Below are positions 50,252 through 58,451 of a stretch of 64,000 nucleotides of DNA, one piece after another; within the stretch, counting starts at the first letter, position 1, and every line of letters begins with the position of its first letter. Source of the stretch: Nocardiopsis metallicus (GTDB lineage: Bacteria; Actinomycetota; Actinomycetes; Streptosporangiales; Streptosporangiaceae); the NCBI RefSeq assembly GCF_014201115.1, contig NZ_JACHDO010000001.1, positions 4,650,001 through 4,714,000 of the forward strand, in the 5' to 3' direction. The notes beneath the pieces are model-generated. The model was not told the origin of the DNA. It searched no databases and saw only the letters and a program-made list of their open reading frames with translations. The position numbers were made by a program, and so were the translations under genes.

Positions 50252-51490
50252 TCACAGGAAGCCGCGCCAGGGGGCCAGGACGATCTCGCTGAACTTGGCC
50301 ATGAACGGACGCCCGCGCCACTCCTGTTCGGTGAGTTCGCGGGCGTTGGTGAGGTCGGTCTCGAAGACCTTCTCCAGGTGCCGGGCCACGTCCTCGTCGA
50401 AGATCTCCACGTTGATCTCGTAGTTGCCGGTGAGGCTGAGCCGGTCCACGTTGGCGGTGCCGATCGTGCTCCACCGGCCGTCGACGGTGGCGGTCTTGGC
50501 GTGCACCATGGCGTTCTGGTAGAGCCACAGCCGCACCCCGCCGCGGAGCAGCTCCGAGTAGCGGCCGCGGGCCATCCAGTCGGCCACGACGTGGTTGGAG
50601 TTCTCCGGTACGAGTACGTTGACGTCCACGCCCCGGTTCGCGGCCTCGATGAGGACGTTGGCGAGCTCGCGGTCCGGGATGAAGTAGGCCTGGGTGAAGA
50701 TCACCCGCTCCTTGGCCCGGTCGACGGCCTCCAGGAACATCGCGCGGATCGGGTAGATGATCAGCTCGGGCACGTTGCGGTGGACCCGGATGCGCGAGTC
50801 CCACTCGGCCTCCCCGAGCCCCTCAAGCGCGGGCTGGTCCGCGTGCCGGTTGGTGTTCCAGAAGTCCACGAAGGCGTTCTCCAGCTCCCACACCGCGGGG
50901 CCGACCACCCTCAGGTGGGTGTCGCGCCACTCGATGGCGTAGGTGGAGCCCACGTTGAAACCGCCGACGAAGCCGACCTCACCGTCCACCGTGAGGATCT
51001 TGCGGTGGTCGCGACCGGACTTGCGCACGTTGAGCAGCAGCACTCCGGGGCGGAACGCAGGGTAGCGCAGCACCCGTACCGAGGGCGGGAACTTGAAGAA
51101 GGAGCGCGGGACCACGAGGTTGGCGAACCCGTCGTAGATGACATACACCTCGACGCCGCGTTCGGCGGCCTCGATCAGCGCCGACTTGAACTCCTGGCCC
51201 ACCGCGTCGGACTTGACGATGTACGACTCGAACAGGATGCGGTGGCGGGCGCCCCGGATCGCGTCGAGCATGTCCTCGAAGAGGTCCTCCCCGTAGGTGT
51301 AGACCGTGGCTGTGGTCTCCCCGACCGGGATCGAGGCCGGTTCGGTGCGGGGGAAGTTGGCCCGGTGCGGCCGCACCCGCTTGCGCCAGTGGTCGATCCC
51401 GATGAGGGTAGCCACCACCGCGACCTGGGTGGCCAGCAGTCCCAGCAGTCCTCGCTTGACCCAGGTGGTGATCGTCGAGCGTCTCAGCAT
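50252..51490 (-). CDS. Phospholipase D/cardiolipin synthase family protein
   Basis: 412 aa from ATG 51490 (GGGAGG upstream). One N-terminal membrane helix (RGLLGLLATQVAVVATLIGI) precedes two PLD domains. The first catalytic motif is degenerate (GRDHRKILTVDGEVGFVGGFNVG: H-x-K present, starting RDHRK). The second is canonical (MVHAKTATVDGRWSTIGTANVD). It is the cardiolipin synthase-like branch (ClsB/YwnE type) that joins phosphatidyl groups at the membrane. It is monocistronic, with nothing visible about regulation. Confidence 0.88.
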   Translation of the reverse strand: MLRRSTITTWVKRGLLGLLATQVAVVATLIGIDHWRKRVRPHRANFPRTEPASIPVGETTATVYTYGEDLFEDMLDAIRGARHRILFESYIVKSDAVGQEFKSALIEAAERGVEVYVIYDGFANLVVPRSFFKFPPSVRVLRYPAFRPGVLLLNVRKSGRDHRKILTVDGEVGFVGGFNVGSTYAIEWRDTHLRVVGPAVWELENAFVDFWNTNRHADQPALEGLGEAEWDSRIRVHRNVPELIIYPIRAMFLEAVDRAKERVIFTQAYFIPDRELANVLIEAANRGVDVNVLVPENSNHVVADWMARGRYSELLRGGVRLWLYQNAMVHAKTATVDGRWSTIGTANVDRLSLTGNYEINVEIFDEDVARHLEKVFETDLTNARELTEQEWRGRPFMAKFSEIVLAPWRGFL

Positions 51491-51634
51491 GCGGTCGCCT
51501 CCCGAACAGGCCGTCCGCCGCGCTCCGGGAGCGGCGGCCACCCCGGCACAAGGTGGAAGTCCACCGTATCCCGGGGCTCCTCCCGGCCCTCGGCGCGAAC
51601 CGCGCACCGATCCGAACCCGGTCCGCCCCCGGAC

Positions 51635-52426
51635 TCAGTCCTCCTCGCGCCGCCGCAGTACCAGCAGCTCGGTCGTGGGGCTCTCCCTGCGGCCGCGCAC
51701 CAGCTTGCGGTCCACCCGGTACAGGAGCGCCCCGGCGAGCCACCCGGTCGGCGCGGTGACCGTGGCGGCCCGCAGGAATCCGCCCCAAGCCTTGCGCCAG
51801 GGCAGGGAGGCGTCGACCTGGGCGTTCATCAACATGAGCATGGGGACTCGGCGGACGATGTCGAACCCGGCCTTGTCGGCGAGCGTGGAGATCGTCTCCA
51901 GGGTCCGGTTGACCTGGTGTTCGCCGCGCTGTTCGGGCCGCTGGAGGCAGTTCTCGGAGATCACCAGGGTGCCGCCGGGGCGCACCACCCGGCCGAGGCT
52001 GCGGAAGGCCGCCGCGTACCTGTCGTCGTCGGTGATGTGGAAGAGCACGTCCATGCAGGAGGCCGCGTCGAAACCGGCGTCCTCGAAGGCGTCCAGCTCG
52101 GACACGTCCTGGCGGACGAAGCGGTGGTTCGGGAAGCGTCCGCGCAGGCGTTCGACGGCGGCGTCGGTCATGTCGCAGCCGGTGACGTCCCCGGCGCCGA
52201 GGCGTTCCCACAGGCGCACGTAGAAGCCGGTGCCGCTGCCCGCGTCGAGCACGCTGGCGCCCCGGAGGTCCAGCTGGCCGACCTCGCGGAGGAAGACCTC
52301 CTCCCGCACCCGGTACATCCAGCTGTTGAAGGGCCGCCCGAGGGCCCGGTAGCCGACACCGCTCTCGGTCCAGTCGCCTTCGAGCCGGTGCTCCCAGAAG
52401 TCACGGAGTTCACTGTGCGTAGCCAT
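51635..52426 (-). CDS. Class I SAM-dependent methyltransferase
   Basis: 263 aa from ATG 52426 (GAAAG weak site). The SAM-binding motif I is VLDAGSGTGFYVRLW, motif II is VTGCDMTDAAVERLR, the acidic loop is VRQDVSELD, and the post-motif is FDAASCMDVLFHITDDD. The C-terminal helix (TAPTGWLAGALLYRVDRKLVRG) is hydrophobic and may touch the membrane. The substrate is unknown; it resembles sugar- or lipid-modifying type 12 methyltransferases. It precedes the PLD gene by 145 bases on the same strand. Confidence 0.85.
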   Translation of the reverse strand: MATHSELRDFWEHRLEGDWTESGVGYRALGRPFNSWMYRVREEVFLREVGQLDLRGASVLDAGSGTGFYVRLWERLGAGDVTGCDMTDAAVERLRGRFPNHRFVRQDVSELDAFEDAGFDAASCMDVLFHITDDDRYAAAFRSLGRVVRPGGTLVISENCLQRPEQRGEHQVNRTLETISTLADKAGFDIVRRVPMLMLMNAQVDASLPWRKAWGGFLRAATVTAPTGWLAGALLYRVDRKLVRGRRESPTTELLVLRRREED

Positions 52427-52807
52427 GCGACCACTTTCACATCGCGCCACCCCGATGTCCTGCCGCACCGCCGAACCACCCGGTTTCCCCGCATGCGGAC
52501 AACCCCGGAACCGCCCTTGCGAGGTGCTGGAACGAAAGGGCCCCTCTCCCCCGAAGGCAGTCCCCTCCCTTTCCCGAGAGCTCCTTCCCGCGCCCCTGCC
52601 CGAACACCTCACCCTGCCGTACCGGGGCCCGCTGGCCAGCTGTGGCCGCCGTATCGGCTACGTGCGCCTGGAGGGCCTGGACCCGTACGACGTCTTCCGC
52701 GGCGGCGTGGTCGGACGCGTTCCGGCCGTCACGCACCGGACAGGTGAGGTCAAGGTAGCGGGAAAACCCCTTCAAAACCGTCACTGCGAAACGCCATAAT
52801 TCGCCCT
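52427..52807. other. Intergenic region between divergent genes
   Basis: 381 bases with no convincing gene. The right end contains the -10 CATAAT (52795-52800) of the leaderless HAD gene. The left end contains the methyltransferase promoter, which I could not define. Confidence 0.5.
52795..52800 (+). promoter_or_regulatory. -10 element for leaderless HAD gene
   Basis: CATAAT ends 7 bases before ATG 52808 with no ribosome site between, so transcription should start at the A of the start codon. Confidence 0.5.
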
Positions 52808-53620
52808 ATGGTCCTTCCTCGCGTCATCGCCACCGACCTCGACGGAACCCTCCTCAACCAGAGCGGCCAGGTCTCCGCACGCAACCACCGGGCACTGACC
52901 GCGGCCGTGGAGGCGGGGATCAAGGTGGTCATCGTGACCGCCCGTCCACCGCGCGCCACCGAGGCCTTCGCCGCGATGTTGGACTGGGCCGCCGTGGTCT
53001 GCGGGAACGGAGCCCACACCCAGCTGCCCGGGGTGGCCGACCCACTGGTGCGGGCGATCGACCGGGACACCTCCGGCACGATCGTCGAGAAACTGCGGGG
53101 CGCGCTGCCGGAGGTGGGTTTCGGGGTGGAGACGGGCACGGAGTTCTACCACGACGCCGACTACCACCTGGAACCGTGGGTGCCGCGGGAGTGGGTGAGC
53201 GGGGTGCTGGACGACACCGACGCCCTGCTGACGGCGGCGACCCCGGTCACCAAGCTCACCGCCCGGTCCAACGCGTACCCGGTGCACCTGATGTACGAGG
53301 CGGCGGTGAGCTCCGTGGGTTCCCTGGCCGAGGCGACCTACTCGGGCGGCGCGGGACTCGTGGAGATCAGCGCGGCCGGGGTGAACAAGGGCAGTACGCT
53401 CGCGATGCTCTGTGAGAGCTGGGGCGTGGCCCGCGAGGAGGTGGTCGCCTTCGGGGACATGCCCAACGACCGTTCCGCGCTGACCTGGGCCGGTTCCGGT
53501 TACGCGATGAGCAGCGGGCACCCGGAACTGCTCGACCCCGCGCTCGGCCTCAAGGTCGCGCCCTCCAGCTTCGAGGACGGCGTCGGCCGTGTGGTGGAGG
53601 GGCTGCTGGAGGGTGCCTGA
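52808..53620 (+). CDS. HAD superfamily phosphatase, Cof type
   Basis: 270 aa, leaderless ATG 52808. Motif I is DLDGTLLNQSG (nucleophile Asp and acid/base Asp), motif II is VIVTARPPR, motif III is the Lys in VNKGSTLAML, and motif IV is GDMPNDRSAL. A C2 cap domain (about residues 85-185) is inserted between motifs II and III, as in Cof/YbiV phosphatases. It hydrolyses sugar or cofactor phosphates; the specific substrate cannot be told. Next gene starts 85 bases on. Confidence 0.9.
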   Translation: MVLPRVIATDLDGTLLNQSGQVSARNHRALTAAVEAGIKVVIVTARPPRATEAFAAMLDWAAVVCGNGAHTQLPGVADPLVRAIDRDTSGTIVEKLRGALPEVGFGVETGTEFYHDADYHLEPWVPREWVSGVLDDTDALLTAATPVTKLTARSNAYPVHLMYEAAVSSVGSLAEATYSGGAGLVEISAAGVNKGSTLAMLCESWGVAREEVVAFGDMPNDRSALTWAGSGYAMSSGHPELLDPALGLKVAPSSFEDGVGRVVEGLLEGA

Positions 53621-53704
53621 CCGCGCCGATATTGACTGGCTGAGGTGGCTGTGCGGCTTCTACGGTGGCAAGAACCCGTTGTTCCCGAACTCCGAGGACC
53701 CGCC

Positions 53705-54202
53705 GTGCCACACCCCACCCAGCTCGTGTCGTCGCTCGCCGCGCCTGAACGGCTGTCCCTCTACGCCCGGATCGCCTCCGCCGGAGAGGAGGGTGTGGAA
53801 CGCGCGGAGTTCCGCGGCGCCAGGCCCGCCAAGCGTCTGGCCCGCCTAGTGCGTGACGGCCTGGTCCGCGAGGAGGGTTCGAGGATCGTCGCGGTGACCG
53901 AGGTGTTCGCCGAGGCCATGCGCGCGCACAAGGACGAGACCCGGTCGACCGACCCGGTCGACGCGCTGTTCCACGAGGGGCGCCTCACCTCGATGCCCGC
54001 CAGGCAGGAGCTGCGCCTGGCCGTCCTCGGCCGTATCACCGAGCGGCTGTTCGCCCCGGAGCTGGAGTACACGGAAAGGCAGGTCAACACGGCCATCCGC
54101 ACCTGCTTCGACGACCCCTCCGCCCTGCGCCGCTACCTGGTCGAGGAAGGCTTCCTCGACCGTGAGGACGACGGCAGCCGCTACCGCCTGGCCCAACGGT
54201 AG
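53705..54202 (+). CDS. DUF2087 domain-containing protein
   Basis: 165 aa from GTG 53705 with GAGGA upstream. An N-terminal winged-helix-like region (LSLYARIASAGEEGVERAEF, then RPAKRLARLVRDGLVREEG) resembles a DNA-binding domain. The C-terminal ~75 residues match DUF2087 (LTSMPARQELRLAVLGRITERLF, YTERQVNTAIRTCFDDPSALRRYLVEEGFLDRE), a helical domain also seen fused to ArsR-type regulators. Probable transcriptional regulator; target unknown. It is convergent with the VOC gene. Confidence 0.82.
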   Translation: MPHPTQLVSSLAAPERLSLYARIASAGEEGVERAEFRGARPAKRLARLVRDGLVREEGSRIVAVTEVFAEAMRAHKDETRSTDPVDALFHEGRLTSMPARQELRLAVLGRITERLFAPELEYTERQVNTAIRTCFDDPSALRRYLVEEGFLDREDDGSRYRLAQR

Positions 54203-54212
54203 TCCCCGAATA

Positions 54213-54569
54213 TCAACGCACCGGCTTGACGAGGCAGAACTCGTTGCCTTCGGGGTCCTGAAGCACCTGGAACGAACCCTGCTCGTCGGTGACCGCGTCC
54301 CCCACCGGAAGCCCGCCGCGCTCGACCGCCGCGCGGGTGGTTTCGGCGATGTCCTCGACCAGCACGTCCAGGTGGAGGCGGTTGGGCGCGCTCTTGGCTT
54401 CCGGGGTGGGCTGGAACGAGAGTCGGGGCAGTCCGGATGCCCCCTGCAGGACGGCCCAGCCGTCCTCGCGGTCTTGGACGTCCCCGCCGAGGACGAAGGC
54501 CCAGAACCGAGCGAGGGCGGGCGGTTCGACGGCGTTGACGACCCACTGGTCGACGCTTCCCAGACTCAT
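54213..54569 (-). CDS. VOC family (glyoxalase-like) protein
   Basis: 118 aa forming the paired beta-alpha-beta-beta-beta modules of the vicinal oxygen chelate fold: QWVVNAVEPPALARFWAFVLGG at the start, RLHLDVLVED in the middle and LQDPEGNEFCLVKP at the end. The His and Glu at strand ends could bind a metal. Actinobacterial members are involved in resistance or small-molecule binding; nothing fixes the substrate here. Confidence 0.85.
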   Translation of the reverse strand: MSLGSVDQWVVNAVEPPALARFWAFVLGGDVQDREDGWAVLQGASGLPRLSFQPTPEAKSAPNRLHLDVLVEDIAETTRAAVERGGLPVGDAVTDEQGSFQVLQDPEGNEFCLVKPVR

Positions 54570-54597
54570 GCGGGGACTTTAACAGAGCGGTTCGGGA

Positions 54598-54635
54598 ACG
54601 GGCCCCTGGAAACCACTGTCGTGGCAGGGGCCCGT
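54598..54635 (-). terminator. Terminator after the serine protease gene
   Basis: 11-bp perfect stem (54598-54608 with 54625-54635) containing an inner CCAC/GTGG hairpin, 36 bases past the protease stop. Confidence 0.7.
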
Positions 54636-54670
54636 CCTGGGTACCTCCGGAGATGCCGCCGGAACTACGG

Positions 54671-55822
54671 TCAGCTGGTCAGCAGGGTCAGGCCCCACTG
54701 GCTCAGGATCGGGTTGAGCGGCTGGTAGTAGGTGACTCCGCCGCTGGTGCAGTTGCCGGAGCCGCCGGAGGTGACCCCCTGGGCCTGAGTACCGGCCAGC
54801 CAGGAACCACCGGAGTCGCCGCCCTCGGCGCAGGCGCTGGTGCGGGTCAGGCCGTTGACGATGTCACCGGAGTAGTTGACGGTCTGGTTCTTGGCCTGGA
54901 TCACGCCGCAGTGCCAGCCGGTGGTCTGGCCGGAGCGGCACACCGCGGCGCCCACGGGAGCCTCCGCGGATCCGGTGACCGCCACGGTGCCGCCGGAGTA
55001 GTCGTCGACCAGGGGCCTGGGGGTGTAGCCCGCGCCCGTTCGGACCCAGGCGCTGTCCTGCCCGGGGAAGACCGATGCGGCGACGGTTCCGGTCTGGACC
55101 GTGCCGGGGGCGTTGAGCCAGGTGGACGAGCCCTGCTCACCGCAGTGGCCCGCGGTGACGTAGCCGCCCACCACGCCGAAGCCGACGGAGCAGACGTACC
55201 AGCGGCCGTCCGCCTGCTGGAAGTAGTAGGGGTTGCCGCCGACGATGTCGGCGTAGGTCCGCGGTTGGTCCGTGGTCTCCTCGATGACGACGGCGGCGGG
55301 GTCGACCCCGGCCGATTCGACGAGCTGTTCGGCGTCGGCCGCCCGTCCCGGGGAGACCTCGACGACGACGGCGTCACTCTCGGGGTCGGCGTACCAGCCG
55401 CGCACGCTGTCAGAGGCGCTGTCCTCGGTGGAGTTGAGCGCCTCGACGGCCTCGTCCAACCCGGTCTGGCCGTGTTGGACCAGTTCGGCTCGGGCACCGG
55501 CCCCGTGCACGGAGTCGAGGGCGGAGGCGTCCAGGACCTGGACGGTCAGTTCCTGGCTTTCGATGTCGAAGACCGCGCCGCCGAAGTCGGCGCCGAGTTC
55601 TTCACGCAGTCCGCTCTCCAGGACTGCGGCTTCCTCCTGGGCTCGGAGGAGGTCGGTGACGCCCGCTTCGCTGAGCCCGAAGGCGCTCTGCATTGCGGTC
55701 GCCTGTTCAGGGGAGAGCCCGGCGGGGGTGGTGTCGGCGGTAGCCGCCGTGGTGGGGGCCAGGATGAGGCCGAGGAAGATCGCGGTGGTTCCGGCGATAC
55801 GTCCGAGGGGGGAACGTGACAA
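54671..55822 (-). CDS. Secreted alpha-lytic/streptogrisin-type serine protease (S1E)
   Basis: 383-aa prepro-enzyme from TTG 55822, chosen because AAAGGG lies just upstream; ATG-like codons further up lack a site. Signal peptide residues 1-29 end ATAADT or near. A pro-domain (about 30-190) with the alpha-lytic pro-region pattern (VSPGRAADAEQLVESAGVD) is followed by the mature protease. The triad is His in VTAGHCGEQG, Asp in GQDSAWVR and Ser in EGGDSGGSW, with paired Cys. The pro-region acts as folding chaperone. The mature part is about 190 aa, the normal size, with no C-terminal binding domain. Confidence 0.92.
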   Translation of the reverse strand: MSRSPLGRIAGTTAIFLGLILAPTTAATADTTPAGLSPEQATAMQSAFGLSEAGVTDLLRAQEEAAVLESGLREELGADFGGAVFDIESQELTVQVLDASALDSVHGAGARAELVQHGQTGLDEAVEALNSTEDSASDSVRGWYADPESDAVVVEVSPGRAADAEQLVESAGVDPAAVVIEETTDQPRTYADIVGGNPYYFQQADGRWYVCSVGFGVVGGYVTAGHCGEQGSSTWLNAPGTVQTGTVAASVFPGQDSAWVRTGAGYTPRPLVDDYSGGTVAVTGSAEAPVGAAVCRSGQTTGWHCGVIQAKNQTVNYSGDIVNGLTRTSACAEGGDSGGSWLAGTQAQGVTSGGSGNCTSGGVTYYQPLNPILSQWGLTLLTS

Positions 55823-56130
55823 CTTCTGCCCTTTCTGAGCGGGGGTGCGAGGCAGACAGCACTGATGCACTTATGCGTGGCTCTCCGGACAAAAAGGAAC
55901 GGAGGACCATTAACGCCCATATGCGAATGAACGTGTCGCAAAGCTAAAGGAGGCGGCAAACGAGGGCAAAGCCACGCCACTGTCAGTAATGGATCGCGCA
56001 CTCGACCCAAGCCCCGAGCACGTGGGCCCAAGCGGGGAGGCCGCGAAACACACCTGCACCAAACTTCGCAAAAATGGACGAAATCACCAGCGCAAGGAAA
56101 TCGCCTTACCGGAGGGAAGTACCACAACGG
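55823..56130. other. Upstream region of the protease gene, no gene seen
   Basis: About 310 bases, AT-richer near 55860-55980. It probably holds the protease promoter. Open frames present lack coding bias. Confidence 0.45.
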
Positions 56131-56172
56131 AAGTAGGGAGAAGTGGCCACTTCAGGCCACTTCTCCCTACTT
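56131..56172. terminator. 18-bp perfect terminator stem
   Basis: 56131-56148 pairs with 56155-56172 around a 6-nt loop, with T-rich sequence on the + side. It lies 97 bases past the stop of the minus-strand SMR gene and insulates it from the protease promoter. Confidence 0.85.
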
Positions 56173-56268
56173 TGTGTGTCTATCGGCGCTTGGTTCCGGT
56201 ACTCCGTACCGCCAGGGCGTCAACGTCCCGCGAACCGGGCCGGACGGAGCACATGCGGACCACGGCGG

Positions 56269-56583
56269 CTAGCTGAGGACCTTGAGGCCCACGACTCCGG
56301 CGACGATGGCGATCAGGCACAGTGCCTTGGGCAGGCTGAAGCCCTCGCCCAGGAAGAACACGCCGATCAGCGCCGTGCCGACCACACCGATGGACACCCA
56401 GACGGCGTATCCGGTGCCGAGGGGAATGGTGCGCAGGGCGTAGGCCAGACCGGCCATGCTCAGTACGAGGGTGCCGACGAAGGTCACCGACGGCCAGAAG
56501 CGGGTGAATCCCTGCGAGGCGTTGAGCGCGGCCGCCCACGCGGTTTCGAGAAGACCGGAGACCACCAGAACGATCCAGGCCAT
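56269..56583 (-). CDS. gdx: SMR family guanidinium exporter (Gdx/SugE)
   Basis: 104 aa from ATG 56583 with GGAGG eight bases upstream. Four short helices typical of small multidrug resistance proteins: WIVLVVSGLLETAWAAAL with the essential Glu14-like residue, SVTFVGTLVLSMAGLAYALRTIPLGTGYAVWVSIGVVG and the C-terminal ALCLIAIVAGVVGLKVLS. The helix-1 context and helix-2 motifs are of the Gdx (SugE) class rather than EmrE. The guanidine-III riboswitch directly upstream strongly supports guanidinium as the substrate. It is exported against proton influx by a dual-topology dimer. Confidence 0.9.
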   Translation of the reverse strand: MAWIVLVVSGLLETAWAAALNASQGFTRFWPSVTFVGTLVLSMAGLAYALRTIPLGTGYAVWVSIGVVGTALIGVFFLGEGFSLPKALCLIAIVAGVVGLKVLS

Positions 56584-56614
56584 GACCTGTACCTCCAAGA
56601 CGTGCGAACACTGT

Positions 56615-56658
56615 TCGCGTCGTCTTGTCTTGACCGGGTACGACGCACCTCGTCCGGG
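56615..56658 (-). ncRNA. Guanidine-III (ykkC-III) riboswitch
   Basis: On the minus strand the leader of the gdx gene reads CCGGACGAGGTGCGTCGTAC followed by CCGGTCAAGACAAGACGACG. This is nearly identical to the guanidine-III consensus: a compact pseudoknot aptamer with an ACGAGGTGCG..CGTACCCGGTCA core and a C-AAGACGRC end. It lies about 20 bases before the GGAGG site, so ligand binding probably frees the ribosome site and turns translation on. Boundaries are approximate to a few bases. Confidence 0.9.
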
Positions 56659-56811
56659 TTCTCAGGTACTCGAAACCTACAACGCCGCCGGGGATCCGTG
56701 GCTTCCGGGGCGGGTGGTCAGACCGGTCACTCCTCGGCTCGCCGCTCGACACCGGGCGTTGGGGACAGTAGACCGGTACCAGCATCGGGACATCGGAAGG
56801 TGGTGAGCGGG

Positions 56812-57693
56812 ATGGGACGGGTGACCGCTCGGGAGAGGATCCTCCGGATCAGGGAGGGCGTCGAGAGCGAACGGGTGGACACGCTCGTGGTGGAGGAGCC
56901 GCTGGAGATCAGGCTGGACGGCACTCCGCTGAGCATCACCATGCGCACCCCGGGGAACGACTTCGACCTCGCCGCCGGGTTCCTGGTCAGTGAGGGCGTG
57001 GTGGCCGAGGGACGGGAGGTCGCCGCCATCCGTTACTGCGCCGGGGCCACCGAGGACGGGTCCAACACCTACAACGTGCTCGACGTCTCGCTGGCGCCCG
57101 GGGTGCCGCTCCCGGACACCTCACTGGAACGCAGTTTCTACACCTCGTCCTCGTGCGGCCTGTGCGGCAAGGCGAGTCTGGACGCCGTCCGGACCAAGGC
57201 GCGCTGGCCGGTAGGCGAGGACGGCCTGCGGATCGACGTGTCCGCACTGACCGAACTCCCGGAGCGGCTGCGCGAATCCCAGCGGGTCTTCGACCGCACC
57301 GGCGGCCTGCACGCCGCCGGGCTGTTCACCGCGGGGGGCGAGCTGCTGGCCCTGCGCGAGGACGTGGGCAGGCACAACGCGGTGGACAAACTGATCGGGT
57401 GGGCGCTGCTCTCCGACCGGCTACCGCTGCGCGAGACCGTGCTGATGGTGTCCGGACGGGCCTCCTTCGAACTGGTCCAGAAGGCGTGGATGGCGGGTAT
57501 CCCCATGATGGCCGCCGTCTCGGCGCCCTCCTCGCTCGCCGTGGACCTCGCCGCGGAGGCGGGCATGACGCTGGTCGGCTTCCTGCGCGGCCGCTCCATG
57601 AACGTCTACGCGGGTCGGGACCGCATCCTCCTGGACGCTCCGGAGAAGGCTGCCCCGCCGGAGGGGTCGCTGACGGTTCCCCCTGCTCCCTGA
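56812..57693 (+). CDS. fdhD: Formate dehydrogenase accessory sulfurtransferase FdhD
   Basis: 293 aa. ATG 56812 is preferred; GTG 56803 is an alternative, and GGAAGG at 56795-56800 sits too close to it. FdhD moves sulfur from IscS to the molybdenum cofactor of formate dehydrogenase through a Cys pair, here SSSCGLCGKAS (CxxC). Other conserved stretches are TPGNDFDLAAGFLVSEGV, FDRTGGLHAAGLF, REDVGRHNAVDKLIGWAL and MVSGRASFELVQKA. No formate dehydrogenase gene lies in the window. The gene ends at a 14-bp terminator. Confidence 0.93.
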   Translation: MGRVTARERILRIREGVESERVDTLVVEEPLEIRLDGTPLSITMRTPGNDFDLAAGFLVSEGVVAEGREVAAIRYCAGATEDGSNTYNVLDVSLAPGVPLPDTSLERSFYTSSSCGLCGKASLDAVRTKARWPVGEDGLRIDVSALTELPERLRESQRVFDRTGGLHAAGLFTAGGELLALREDVGRHNAVDKLIGWALLSDRLPLRETVLMVSGRASFELVQKAWMAGIPMMAAVSAPSSLAVDLAAEAGMTLVGFLRGRSMNVYAGRDRILLDAPEKAAPPEGSLTVPPAP

Positions 57694-57740
57694 GCCCTCG
57701 GCCCACTACTTCCCGACCAGCGAACTTCCCGCGTCCCCTC

Positions 57741-57771
57741 GACGGCCCCGGCGGCCCCCGCCGGGGCCGTC
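57741..57771 (+). terminator. Terminator after fdhD
   Basis: 14-bp perfect stem (57741-57754 with 57758-57771), loop of three C. The rest of the 356-base gap to 58049 holds no gene and is probably the promoter region of the DUF485-actP operon. Confidence 0.8.
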
Positions 57772-58049
57772 CGCTGCCTGGGACGAAGCCGTGGGAGCGA
57801 TCCCGGATCAGAATCCGCACCACCGCCCGCCGACCGCTCGTCGTATGAGGAGACCGTTCGTCGCACGGTGGGCGACCGCTCGACGCTCCGCACCCGCGTT
57901 CGGCGCGTGCTCCACCGCGCCCCCTGCTCACATCGAGTGTCGCTCCTTACAGTTCCGAGTAATGCAGGTCACACGAATTGGACATATCGCGGAAACCTGC
58001 ATCCACCGGCAGCACCGTCCCCGCTTCATCCCCCGGAGGAACCGAACCC

Positions 58050-58451
58050 ATGGCAACTGACAAGCGGACGAAAGATCCGACACCACCGGATGGGAACGGC
58101 GGCGACGAGCCCATCAAGGATGCGGCCTACGTCGCCATGCACAGCGACCCCAGGTTCATCGAACTCAAGCGACGCCTGTACCGCTTCATCTTCCCGATGA
58201 GCCTGGCGTTCATGGCCTGGTACCTGCTCTACGTCCTGATGTCGGCCTTCGGCCGCGACATCATGGGCGTCGACCTCGTCGGCAATGTCAACGTGGCTCT
58301 GGTGTTCGGCATCCTGCAGTTCGTGTCCACCTTCGGTATCGCGGTGCTCTACACCAGGTACGCCAACCGCAACTTCGACCAGACCGCCGCAGAGCTGCGT
58401 GAGGAGCTCCAGAACGGCGCGAACGCCACGGCCGAGGAGGCGAACCGATGA
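58050..58451 (+). CDS. DUF485 membrane protein, partner of acetate symporter
   Basis: 133 aa, ATG 58050 with GGAGGA upstream. Two hydrophobic helices (IFPMSLAFMAWYLLYVLMSAF, LVFGILQFVSTFGIAVLYTRYA) are flanked by charged segments, with the family loop RDIMGVDLVGNVNVAL. DUF485 proteins are almost always encoded directly before ActP-type symporters, as here (ATGA overlap with the next gene). They probably form a subunit or stabiliser of the transporter. Confidence 0.9.
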   Translation: MATDKRTKDPTPPDGNGGDEPIKDAAYVAMHSDPRFIELKRRLYRFIFPMSLAFMAWYLLYVLMSAFGRDIMGVDLVGNVNVALVFGILQFVSTFGIAVLYTRYANRNFDQTAAELREELQNGANATAEEANR

